Origin: Coemansia sp. RSA 922 | Taxonomy: Eukaryota; Kickxellomycota; Kickxellomycetes; Kickxellales; Kickxellaceae | Direction of reading: 5' to 3' | NCBI GenBank assembly: GCA_027577415.1 | Contig: JANBQS010000592.1 | Location: forward strand, 1 to 14,964 | Length of the DNA stretch: 14,964 bases | The notes under the pieces: model-generated | Database searches by the model: none | What the model was told of the DNA's origin: nothing | What the model saw: only the letters and a program-made list of their open reading frames with translations | Made by a program: the position numbers and the translations under genes | Shown here: piece after piece, positions 1-7,882 of the stretch | Layout: every line of letters begins with the position of its first letter | How positions within the stretch are numbered: the stretch's first letter is position 1

Positions 1-146
1 TTTCCTAGATCGCCAGTGCGCAGAAGCATGTGCAGCTCCTCAAGCTCCGTCTTCTGGTCATTGAGGACAGCAGCCTCTGCCGGCTTTGCGTGACCCCGCT
101 TGCTCTGGTAATCTGACAGAGAAAAGCGCTTAGGCCCCTCACTCAT
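1..146 (-). CDS. 5' end of an unrecognised protein, partial
   Basis: An open frame starts at ATG 146 and runs off the left edge, giving 48 complete codons. The visible protein begins MSEGPKRFSLSDYQSKR, then a short polar stretch, then a Glu/Leu-rich segment (about residues 31-42) that could start a coiled coil or helix. A TA-rich TATA-like tract lies 37-50 bp upstream (183-194), which suits a minus-strand promoter. The basic-Ser-Leu-Ser-Asp-Tyr start recalls short motifs in some nuclear proteins, but I do not recognise a family from 48 residues. It is divergent from the KH gene starting at 691. The call rests on the uninterrupted frame, the upstream signal and a sensible amino-acid composition. 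Confidence 0.5.
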   Translation of the reverse strand, partial: MSEGPKRFSLSDYQSKRGHAKPAEAAVLNDQKTELEELHMLLRTGDLG

Positions 147-578
147 CGCTAATTTGTAATGTACAATCGAGTACGTCTAGAGTATATAAATAAACGGCAC
201 TGGTTCGAGATACAAGGAATCTAAAGAGGATTACCAAGATTTTTTTTGACAAATTCAATGTGAACAGACGTAAAAGTTTGTTGTTATTTTTTTTTGTCCA
301 TACCTCCGTCCACAATCCACCCAATCGGTGGCGCGTCTACACTTTCCATTGACGGCTCAGCTCGCTCCGTAGAGCCGGTGAGCCCAACATTCGCGACTCC
401 GGCTCGCAGCAGGGGCCTGATTTGGAGCAAGGATGCCGTGGGATGCGGGGGTATCCCACCCCACACATACTTTTGTATTTGTCCACACCCTCTCGGCCAG
501 GTTTGCCCCCCGCATATGCGCAGTCGTATTTTTATCTGTCAGGCAGAAATAGAGAATGGCTTTGTTGCCCTCCCCCCA

Positions 579-595
579 TCGTCGTCGTCGTCGTC
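579..595. repeat. TCG trinucleotide microsatellite
   Basis: Five tandem TCG units plus a partial unit lie in the leader/promoter region of the first KH gene. The surrounding bases are C-rich. Confidence 0.9.
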
Positions 596-637
596 CTTTC
601 GCTCTCCTACCTTTTCTGTACTCTCCTTCGTTCATTC

Positions 638-647
638 TATATTTAAA
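638..647 (+). promoter_or_regulatory. TATA-like box of the first KH gene
   Basis: TATATTTAAA lies about 44 bp before the ATG at 691. This spacing would place transcription start near 670 with a short leader, and it supports 691 as the translation start rather than an ATG in the next exon. Confidence 0.45.
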
Positions 648-690
648 CCCGTTTAGCAAATCCTGGCTATATCTGACGCTCTAGCTTCGT

Positions 691-2753
691 ATGACGTATT
701 TGGCCGAGCACATCCGCTCTCGCCTGGGTTTTACGGCCGCGGCTGCCGTCGAACAGTTCGAGTCAGATATTGGGCTGGGTACGTATCACATATTTATCTT
801 GACGTCTGCTCTTGTGAAACCATCGTTTATTATTCTCCCCATCTACTTGCCGCAAAAGGTGCGCCACCAAACAATACATGCCGAAAGAAGCTGGTTTCTC
901 ACTCAACACAACCCAACTCACTCCTTGTCCCCTCAGTGCCGTGATAGAGATCTGCGATGTCTGTGGCACACACTTGTCCGCTCAACATATGCTGATCTTC
1001 ATGCTTTGCCATTAGGCGGCAGTTTAAATAGAAACACTTCCATCCGGTTTGTGTTGGCAAATCAGGGCATAGTGCTGCCGACGCATATTCATGCGATTTA
1101 GTCTCCTTTTTTCATTTTGCACTGTCGCTGCTTTTCATTTACTCTATTTTTCAGTTATGAACTTATTTACTACCTCTTGTCCTGAAATGACGCCCCTCTC
1201 CCTCGCGATAGACTCTGACAGCGACACCCGCCTGTCACGCAAGGGTGCTGCGCACTTGGGCCTACACCGCATCAATACCGATGGCGTTTCTCATATGCCA
1301 AGCCACGGGAGCGACGGCGAAAGCACTGTCGCCTCAGAAGAGCTGGGGTTTCTTAGACGACCCGCTACTCCTGGCTCTGCAGATACAGATACTGCCTCTG
1401 GGGTTCAAGGTATCGCATCCCAGCTCGTAGTGCGCTTGCTGTTTCCCCCAGAGGACGGCGGTATGCTTATTGGCAAGGACGGCTGCCATATCAACAAGCT
1501 CAAGGCGTCAACTACCGCCCTGTGGTCGATCAAGGGCAACAACGCAAACCAGGAGGACCGTGTCGTTGCAATCAGTGGCTCAGCCGAGGGCGTTGTCAAT
1601 GTAAGTTCTCAAAGAACCACTGCTATCCCCGCACACGCACACATTTCCATCTGTTTCCCAGCTCGTTATTGTGTGTACCTCCACTTCCCCCCAAAGACGC
1701 ATTCATTAGCCCCACTTGGCGCTTGTTCACTCCACTCATTCACATCAACCCGCAAGCTGACTGCGATTACAGCCATCTCCCAATTTTCACTTGCAGGCCA
1801 TCCAAGCGCTGACCGAGCATATGGACCAACAACAGCGGAAAACTGCCGCTTTAGATTCCTCGCGGTCGGCAACAGGCTCTCTTACACTGCGACTCTTGCT
1901 CCCCGCTGGCTGCATCGGTTTTGTGATGGGGCCCGGCGGAGCACGCGTTGCCAAGCTGCGCGTCGACAGCAAAATATCCCGCCTCCATATTTACCGTGAC
2001 AACATCTCGCAAGCCGACGAGCGCGTCATCGAGATAAGTGGCACAAAGGAAGCCCTGTGCCATGCTGTCACCTTGATACTACGCGAAACAGGTGCCGCAC
2101 TTACAGCACAGCAGAGCATTGCAACACTATACAGACCATCGCGGAACGGTCTACGCCGCCTGCAGTCTGGGGATCGCGCGACATCGAGCTCTGAAGCACG
2201 CGCAGATTCATATGTACCCAGTTCGTCAAAGGGCCACCCTAGAAATAGATCGCAGTCGCTGCTTGGCCTTGGCGATGCTGACTCTAGCCGCAGTGTATCT
2301 GATAGACCCAAGCAGAAGCGCCGCATGTCTGACAACTCAGAGTCTGACCATTGGCCCAATAAGCGTCGCTTGCCTGAGGTACCAGAGTCAGGCCGCAAGC
2401 CCATCGCCGCTCACCACAAAGGTCATACTCCGCGAGAGTCGCCGCCACAGCTCAAGCGGCGTACCTCGCGCAACCCGCTGGTTGCGAGCAATGCTGGCAA
2501 GCGCAGTACTGGCGAGAATATCAAAGAGGAGAAGCTTGTCATCCCTGACTGCATCGCTGGTCGCCTAATTGGTCGAAATGGAAGCTACTTGCTCTCGCTA
2601 GAGACCCAAAGCGGCGCACAAATCACATTGTCGCCGCGGGTGCCAAACATGTCTGACCGAATCGTTACCGTAGTTGGCCAAATAGACCAGGTCAACGCTG
2701 CTTGCAAGCTGATCAAGGTCAGCGTGCAGAACTTTGAAGATCTGGAGGTATGA
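691..2753 (+). CDS. Triple-KH RNA-binding protein, PCBP/hnRNP K type, three exons
   Basis: Proposed exons are 691-778, 1155-1600 and 1797-2753, joining to 496 residues. KH1 spans about 119-187 with GKDG at 136-139, and intron 2 cuts it. KH2 spans about 207-276 with GPGG at 223-226. KH3 spans about 422-488 with GRNG at 437-440. All three GXXG loops are intact. Two close KH domains, a long linker and a C-terminal KH are the layout of PCBP, hnRNP K and yeast Hek2/Pbp2, which bind C-rich single-stranded RNA or DNA in mRNA control. The linker (about 280-420) is Ser/Arg-rich with basic clusters KQKRR and KRR that could be nuclear localisation signals. Exon 1 is the least certain part: an ATG at 1157 could instead start the protein. 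The family call is firm; the exact orthologue is not. Confidence 0.85.
779..1154 (+). other. Intron 1 of the first KH gene (phase 1)
   Basis: The donor is GTACGT after G778. The acceptor is a long T-rich tract ending TTTTTCAG at 1154. Exon 1 has 88 bases and exon 2 must supply two bases, which fits the downstream frame exactly. The intron stays open in the exon 1 frame until 1101, so retention would give a different 136-residue product. Confidence 0.6.
1601..1796 (+). other. Intron 2 of the first KH gene (phase 0)
   Basis: The donor is GTAAGT at 1601 and the acceptor TTGCAG ends at 1796. A CTGAC branch-point-like site lies about 35-40 bases before the acceptor. Splicing joins the KH1 core to its last helix (AIQALTEHM) in frame, which is strong support. 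Confidence 0.88.
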
Positions 2754-2863
2754 GTGGCAATCACATCCTCACTCTACTGAATGCATCTCTACTTTTTTTT
2801 TTAACATTATCCATTAAAGTCACATATACAAGATATATACGACTCCTATCCAAAGTAAGTCAC
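2754..2863. terminator. Convergent 3' region between the KH gene and CSN4
   Basis: These 110 bases hold the 3' ends of two converging genes. A T10 run (2793-2802) and AT-rich sequence fit a shared polyadenylation/termination zone, and transcripts from both strands probably overlap here. No exact AATAAA is present. Confidence 0.45.
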
Positions 2864-4216
2864 TTAGGCCACACGTCTAAAAAGCGTGCGCGCATAGACA
2901 GGCTGGCGTTCGATGAGCATGTCAACGGCATCCTCGATTGACTGGCAGAGGTTGCCGATGCGTCCGTCCCACCGGGCGTGAACCGTTTCCCTAAAGTGCA
3001 TAGGCGGCGGCTGCACAGCGGCCTGTCGCTTCATCGAGATAGCAGCAGACACCTCCTTTACTTCGCGCGCACCCTCAAAGGTAATGATGCCGGCGATCTG
3101 GTCGATGCGGCCCTTCATACGGCCCTCTGCGATCATGCGCGCGCACATCAGCTCAGCCTCCTCAGTGTCGATGCCCAGCAGACGACCCAAGTTCTCAAAC
3201 CTAATGCTGGTGTACAGCGCCGACAGCACAAACACATTGTGCTCACGCACAGCGCTGCCAAGTAAAGTGGTCTTGCCGCCAGCCACCAACTCGCGCTGGT
3301 GCTTCTCCAGCTGCTGACTGAACTGCTCAAGCTCGGTGGGCTTGATCAGCCGCTTCAAAACCATCTTCTCCATCAATCCGAACGACGGCAGCGTCGGCGC
3401 CAGCTTCTCGCGGTGCAAGCCCGAGAGCACTCGCATTTTCTGAGGGCTAGCGGCTGCCAGTACAGCGCAGTTGATTGCCTGTCCCAGGACTTCCAGCTGG
3501 CCAGCCGCGTCCCTGGTGTTGGTTTGGAAGATGTTGTTATAGATAATTGCTGCCTCGATGTACTTGTGAGTCAAACTGAGAACGCGTGCCTGGATGAACC
3601 GATACTGCATGATCTGCTCCACGTCAGAGACCTGCATTATATTTGCGGCCGCCCGGTTCAGGCTTAGCACGGCTTGCTCCAAGTTCTCGGCCTGCAAGAA
3701 GAGCTGCGTCGTCCAAATGTACACGGGAAACACAGAGTCGATATTCGGTGCTCCCTGCGACTGCTCAAAGCGGATGCTCTGGAGTTGGCGTGCTGCCTCG
3801 TCCCACTTTTCCTCCGCAGCCAGCGCCTTTGCCAGCGCCTTGCGCGTTCCTGTGATAACACCGTCGTAGGCCATCTGTCGCTGCTGGATTTTGCTCAAAA
3901 GATGCAGCAGTATTTCCTGCTGCGCACTCATGCTTAGGCCATGTTCAGGCCTATCCACCAAGCACACGAGCTCTTGTAGCACCGCAGTCGACGTGGCCAG
4001 ACCGACTTGGTCGACGATGCTGGCGTCAATAATGTCAAAAAGAAGGCGCTTCTGATGGGCCTCCTGCTGCTCTGTGGATGAAGAGCCGTTGCTTAGCGCC
4101 ACTAGTTTAGCTTCGAGGAATGAGCGAGCCAAGGCCTCTAGCCCACCCGCTGCGCCTCCCGCCTCGCCACGGAATTGGCTAGATAATTCGCTGACAAGCT
4201 GGTCAACCTGGCTCAT
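2864..4216 (-). CDS. CSN4: COP9 signalosome complex subunit 4
   Basis: This 450-residue uninterrupted protein starts at ATG 4216. Human CSN4 has 406 residues, so the length is close. The N-terminal two thirds is helical TPR-like repeat. The PCI/winged-helix part (about 200-380) contains the diagnostic stretch REHN...LY..IRFENLGRLLGI (about 324-349), then EGRMKGRIDQIAGII (about 364-378), both close to CSN4 of animals and plants. After the PCI, a VHARWDGRIGNLC segment and terminal helix match the usual CSN4 tail. In the COP9 signalosome, CSN4 is a PCI scaffold subunit that helps present cullin-NEDD8 to the CSN5 protease for deneddylation, in nucleus and cytosol. It is convergent with the first KH gene and divergent from the second. 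No intron is needed. A Gly/Ala-rich stretch at 18-25 is an extra feature near the start. Confidence 0.95.
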   Translation of the reverse strand: MSQVDQLVSELSSQFRGEAGGAAGGLEALARSFLEAKLVALSNGSSSTEQQEAHQKRLLFDIIDASIVDQVGLATSTAVLQELVCLVDRPEHGLSMSAQQEILLHLLSKIQQRQMAYDGVITGTRKALAKALAAEEKWDEAARQLQSIRFEQSQGAPNIDSVFPVYIWTTQLFLQAENLEQAVLSLNRAAANIMQVSDVEQIMQYRFIQARVLSLTHKYIEAAIIYNNIFQTNTRDAAGQLEVLGQAINCAVLAAASPQKMRVLSGLHREKLAPTLPSFGLMEKMVLKRLIKPTELEQFSQQLEKHQRELVAGGKTTLLGSAVREHNVFVLSALYTSIRFENLGRLLGIDTEEAELMCARMIAEGRMKGRIDQIAGIITFEGAREVKEVSAAISMKRQAAVQPPPMHFRETVHARWDGRIGNLCQSIEDAVDMLIERQPVYARTLFRRVA

Positions 4217-4563
4217 TGTGTATGCCGTTTTTTTGAATTTATAGAAAAGATGAGAGTGAGAGATGGTTTCGATGAAAAGAGGGTGCGGAGCTAAAATAGA
4301 GCCAGAGTCGCCTTTGGCCTTTTGAATGTGGTCTTTCTAAAATGCAAAGAGTAAATATCACATGGTGTGTAATCTGATTAAATTTTATCTTGGTAATCGA
4401 TACTCATATCATTTGCGCTCATGTGACCGCCAGGTTTCAATTTCTTGGTGAAAACGGAGATTTCGCCCAATTTCTTCTTAGTTCCCTCACACCTTTTTTC
4501 GCTCTATTTTTCTCGATTCTTTGGAGAAAGATTTGCAAGTCGTCTATAATCTCACCTCCGATC
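4217..4563. promoter_or_regulatory. Divergent promoter region of CSN4 and the second KH gene
   Basis: These 347 bases separate two divergent start codons. The right half is pyrimidine-rich and looks like the leader of the KH gene. A start-stop pair ATGTGA at 4421-4426 would be a minimal upstream ORF if the leader extends that far. A TATAAA on the minus strand (4238-4243) lies only 22 bases before the CSN4 ATG, too close for a normal TATA box. Confidence 0.5.
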
Positions 4564-6801
4564 ATGTCAAATGAAAGCAAGGTACCCGATTTGCGCGTAA
4601 TCTCAACACCTCCCACCATTGAATCCCTGAAGGTCTTTGTTCCCGCTGGCGACGAAGCGAGTATGTCCAATCTAGCTAGCTCGGCCAAGAATAAAGGCAG
4701 CACTCTGTCCGGCGGCAAGAAGAAGCGCGGTCGCAAGGCATCTGTGCAAAACAACCGGCCTCCCAGCGTTGGTCCTGACAGCGAAGATATAAACATTCAC
4801 GTTGAGGCTGGATGGTCTGAGGATGAGGCGGATACAAAGGAGCACCCAGCGAAACGTGCTGCGACTGATGCCGATAAGGACTCTCCCGCGAACAAGGCTG
4901 CCGGGGCGCTGACTAACTTTACTGTGCGCGCTGTTGTTACGCGCAAGGATATCGGGGTTGTCTTTGGACAAGACAGGGATAAGCAGGAGCTTCTTGAGAC
5001 CCAGACTGGCGCCAAAATCGAAATTATTACTGGCAACGATGACCCAGACATTGTAGTTGACCGAGTCCTGTCTATCAAGGGCCCCATTGATGGCGTGGCC
5101 GCTGCCTACAAGGGCGTTTTAGACAGTCTGCTTGCGGCTAATGTCGTATCTACCGCTTCTGCTGTGGCTGCGACTCCTGCTCCCCCTTCCGCTTTGACCA
5201 AAAGCCCATCAGCCGAGGCCGCCGACGCCGACGCCGAGGACGACAAAGAGACCGCCCCAGCTGACAGTGCAGAGCAATTAGTTGACGCGGACGCTAGTGT
5301 CGCCGATGAGGCTACTCAGGACGCGCCCTTAGCCAAGGAAGAAGTCGCAGACTCGAGCAAGGCTACAGCTGCTAAGACGGCCAGCAGCTCAAGTGCTACC
5401 CTGCGCTTACTTGTGCCTCACAGGTGTGTTGGCAGTATCATGGGCCACAACGGTAGGACTATCAACAGCATCCGCGACGTTACATCGGTGAGCATCCACA
5501 CCTCCGAGGCTACTCTTCCTCTCTCGGCTGAACGCATTGTAGAGGTTAATGGCACACCAGAGTCGATTCAAAAGGCCATCGTGCTTATGGCCGAGGCCCT
5601 AACCAGGGATATGGCGTCGTACACTAGCGCCGTACATTACGTGCCTGCTGCCAACCTTCCATCCGCCATGACTGTTGATATTCATAACCGCAAGCGCAAG
5701 GATGGCAAGCGCTCGGGCAATGCTGACCATTACTCTGGAAATCGAGGACAGACTGGCAACAGGGGGAGCGGAGTCCGCAACGGCGGTGGTGGCGGCAACA
5801 GCGGAGGCTATAGTCAAAACAGGGGTCAAGGGGGCAACCTCCACAACGCGAGTAACAACAATATGAGCGGCGGAATGAATAATCGCGGTGACAGATATGG
5901 CAGACACGGTGAGCGCCATGGCGATAGGCACGTCGATCGGCATGGTGGGCGCAATCGCGGGCCAAATTCCGCCAGTCAAGTTAACCGCGTGCCTGTTGGC
6001 GGTGGTGGCAACAATAGGTTCCAGGGCCACTCGAATCAGTACAGCAACAACAACAGCAACAACAATGCCAATAGCGGAGGCTACCGCATGAACAACCGGT
6101 TGGCGCCATCGGGAAACGCGGCTCCGCCAACTCTGAACTACGGTGGCTATGCTGTGCCCGCCCCCACAGCATTCCCGACCTATATGGTGCCTAATGCCGG
6201 TGCTGCTGGACACATGGGAGGCGTCGTGCCGCCAGTGATGAGATACGGAGGTGCTATTGCCTCAATAGCGCCTGGACCTGGACCTGGACCTGCCAGAGGA
6301 TCTTACGGAGATAATTACAACGCCGCCCCCTCCTCATATCAGTATCCTGCACCACCCGCTTATGGCTATGGAGTGGCTCCAGCAGCGCAAGTTATGTACG
6401 GCGGCACGTCCGAGCAGTCCGCCAACGGGCCCTACTCACAGACATACCCGGAGCGTAGCAACCGCCCGCAAATTCCCCAGTCATCGATGCCTATGGGTGG
6501 CAATTCTAGTAATGTGCCTATGGGCGGCGGAGGCGGCGGAGGAGCTCCCACTAGTGGTGCTAACCAGACGATCCAGCAGATATATGTGCCTGGCGAAAAG
6601 ATCGGCGCAGTTATTGGCCGTCGTGGCGAGACCATCAACGAGATCCGCAGGACTACCAGTGCTCACGTAGATATCCAGGACTCGGGCCCAAATGCAAAGC
6701 AGAGGCTAATTGTTATCACGGGTGGCTATGAGCAAGTGCGCTCTGCCTACTACATGATCAAGAACAAGGTCGACTTGGCAAGACCGGCAGCCCACCCCTG
6801 A
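4564..6801 (+). CDS. Triple-KH RNA-binding protein with long low-complexity linker (hnRNP K/PCBP type)
   Basis: The frame is open further upstream but has no in-frame ATG before 4564, so the protein is 745 residues without introns. KH1 spans about 118-190, KH2 about 278-346 with GHNG at 294-297, and KH3 about 669-736 with GRRG at 685-688. The KH1 loop reads GQDR, so its GXXG is broken and direct RNA contact by KH1 is doubtful. A basic KKKRGRK patch (52-58) is a likely nuclear localisation signal. Between KH1 and KH2 lies an acidic Ala/Asp/Glu linker. Between KH2 and KH3 are about 300 residues rich in Gly, Asn, Arg, Tyr and Pro, with RG/RHG motifs (about 393-465) and a GPGPGP run. Such segments favour condensates and arginine methylation. 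The layout matches fungal Hek2/Pbp2-like and hnRNP K proteins that control mRNA localisation and stability. Its paralogue-like neighbour is at 691-2753. Confidence 0.88.
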   Translation: MSNESKVPDLRVISTPPTIESLKVFVPAGDEASMSNLASSAKNKGSTLSGGKKKRGRKASVQNNRPPSVGPDSEDINIHVEAGWSEDEADTKEHPAKRAATDADKDSPANKAAGALTNFTVRAVVTRKDIGVVFGQDRDKQELLETQTGAKIEIITGNDDPDIVVDRVLSIKGPIDGVAAAYKGVLDSLLAANVVSTASAVAATPAPPSALTKSPSAEAADADAEDDKETAPADSAEQLVDADASVADEATQDAPLAKEEVADSSKATAAKTASSSSATLRLLVPHRCVGSIMGHNGRTINSIRDVTSVSIHTSEATLPLSAERIVEVNGTPESIQKAIVLMAEALTRDMASYTSAVHYVPAANLPSAMTVDIHNRKRKDGKRSGNADHYSGNRGQTGNRGSGVRNGGGGGNSGGYSQNRGQGGNLHNASNNNMSGGMNNRGDRYGRHGERHGDRHVDRHGGRNRGPNSASQVNRVPVGGGGNNRFQGHSNQYSNNNSNNNANSGGYRMNNRLAPSGNAAPPTLNYGGYAVPAPTAFPTYMVPNAGAAGHMGGVVPPVMRYGGAIASIAPGPGPGPARGSYGDNYNAAPSSYQYPAPPAYGYGVAPAAQVMYGGTSEQSANGPYSQTYPERSNRPQIPQSSMPMGGNSSNVPMGGGGGGGAPTSGANQTIQQIYVPGEKIGAVIGRRGETINEIRRTTSAHVDIQDSGPNAKQRLIVITGGYEQVRSAYYMIKNKVDLARPAAHP
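6038..6068 (+). repeat. AAC/AGC-rich trinucleotide tract encoding poly-Asn/Ser
   Basis: Imperfect AAC repeats in the second KH gene encode an Asn-rich run (residues about 495-503). Length variation here would change the low-complexity linker without shifting the frame. Confidence 0.75.
6270..6291 (+). repeat. Hexanucleotide CCTGGA tandem repeat encoding GPGPGP
   Basis: More than three tandem copies of CCTGGA sit inside the second KH gene and encode a Pro-Gly run at about residues 570-576. The hexamer unit keeps the frame. Confidence 0.8.
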
Positions 6802-6952
6802 GTGTGCGCGCTAACGCTTGCACCCCCGTCGCCTCCCACCCTCCTGTCACCCTTTATCTATAATGCCCGATCTGACTCCATCCCTCCTCCGACTGCCATG
6901 CTCTCTCATATCCCCTCCGTTCTTTTTTCTGCCTTATTTTGCGCTAGCTGAG

Positions 6953-7045
6953 GTAAGCCCATCCACATTCCGCGTGTCCTTGACTGCGACTCTATTTGGG
7001 GACAATGTAGCAATGCTACAATTGACATGTACACTATTTTTGCAG
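6953..7045 (+). other. Possible 3' UTR intron of the second KH gene
   Basis: GAG|GTAAGC at 6953 and a TTTTTGCAG acceptor ending at 7045 would define a 93-base intron about 150 bases after the stop codon. Both sites match fungal consensus well, but only transcript data could confirm use. A spliced 3' UTR would make the mRNA a candidate for nonsense-mediated decay. Confidence 0.35.
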
Positions 7046-7844
7046 CACCCTTATTTACTCGCTTGCGTGTCTCCTTTCCCTGTACCTTTTCGCCTATGAT
7101 TCTCCGTTCCTATAGATGTAGTGCCTGGAGCTGTGTGTGGCACTTTACTGTCGCGGCTCGCCTGGCCCTTGTGGTCTTTCCTTTTTTAATCCTCTCGACC
7201 GCTGCGCCTCGTAGACCTTTGGCCCCATCACACATATAGGCAGCAGTCGTATTTTGCGCTGACAAAAAAAAGCACACATTCCTTTCAGCCGTTCCGTTTC
7301 GTTCCACGGCGCAGTCGTTCTGCACCTTCTGTATTGCGGGTTGCATACTTTTTGCGATTACTGCCTGTTGGCAATAGCCCATTTCACTCGGCAATCGTGA
7401 GCCAGTTCACCCAGTTGTTGTCGCTTTTTCTTTCGGCGTTTATTTGCGCGATACCTCGACGAATTGGAGATGGGTTGCCGAAGCCGAATCCCTTTCCTAC
7501 TTTTTTTTGCCGCCTCTCGTTCTTTGCTGTACACTCACTTTTTTGTGAGAAGAGTGTTTGCGGTTCTCTTCTTTTTCTAAATATCCAATATCTTTTTCCA
7601 TTATTTCAGGGGTACACTACCCTTTTTTCTCTCTCTCTCTCCTCTCCTGTGGATAACCCTTGGCTGTATAAATGCAACAGCAGGGCTAAAAGATAACACA
7701 GCGTCCAATCCATGTAAATACCTCTTCTGCCTAGACATCTCGCTTAACGGCAAAGTGACATATGCCACTGCCTATATCCACCTAATCGCCAATGATATAC
7801 ATGTTACATGCGGCAGAGTGCCATCGACATAGTTCACCGGATTC

Positions 7845-7864
7845 TTTATTTTATTTTTAATAAA
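7845..7864. terminator. Back-to-back polyadenylation signals
   Basis: On the minus strand, overlapping AATAAA hexamers (7845-7855) lie about 30 bases after the stop of the methyltransferase-like gene and are its likely poly(A) signal. On the plus strand, AATAAA at 7859-7864 could end transcripts arriving from the left. Confidence 0.6.
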
Positions 7865-7882
7865 ACATGCAATAACTATATT

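Larger units (their letters stand above)
147..690. promoter_or_regulatory. Divergent intergenic region upstream of two genes
   Basis: This stretch separates the minus-strand start at 146 from the plus-strand start at 691. It holds TA-rich TATA-like signals near both ends (183-194 and 638-647), poly-T, a TCG microsatellite and a pyrimidine-rich leader before 691. It also holds a motif block at 501-541 that recurs near 7217-7264. Open frames exist here on both strands, but they are proline/serine/arginine-rich and overlap one another, so I do not call them genes. Confidence 0.5.
6802..7882. other. Intergenic stretch with 3' signals and possible cryptic transcription
   Basis: There is no convincing gene in about 1.1 kb. 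The left part is the 3' untranslated region of the second KH gene and contains an intron-like segment. The middle is T/C-rich with a CT microsatellite (about 7627-7647) and a motif block shared with 501-541. The right part has a plus-strand TATAAATGCA (7667-7676) and AATAAA signals on both strands. Open frames here start at non-ATG codons and look like translated pyrimidine tracts. Confidence 0.5.

Noticed and set aside
294..659. Overlapping open frames on both strands of the left divergent promoter
   Set aside because: They overlap one another, are Ser/Pro- or Arg-rich from C-rich DNA and a TCG microsatellite, and lie between two TATA-like signals.
751..765. GTTCGAGTC, resembling a tRNA B box
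   Set aside because: There is no T-arm stem, A box or acceptor stem around it, and it lies in exon 1 of the KH gene.
5599..6213. A 204-codon minus-strand open frame inside the second KH gene
   Set aside because: It is the antisense shadow of Gly/Asn/Arg-rich low-complexity codons, giving Val/Ala/Ile-rich nonsense protein with no independent signals.
7334..7696. A 120-codon plus-strand frame
   Set aside because: It starts at a non-ATG codon and is Phe/Leu/Ser-rich because the DNA is a pyrimidine tract. No domain is visible.
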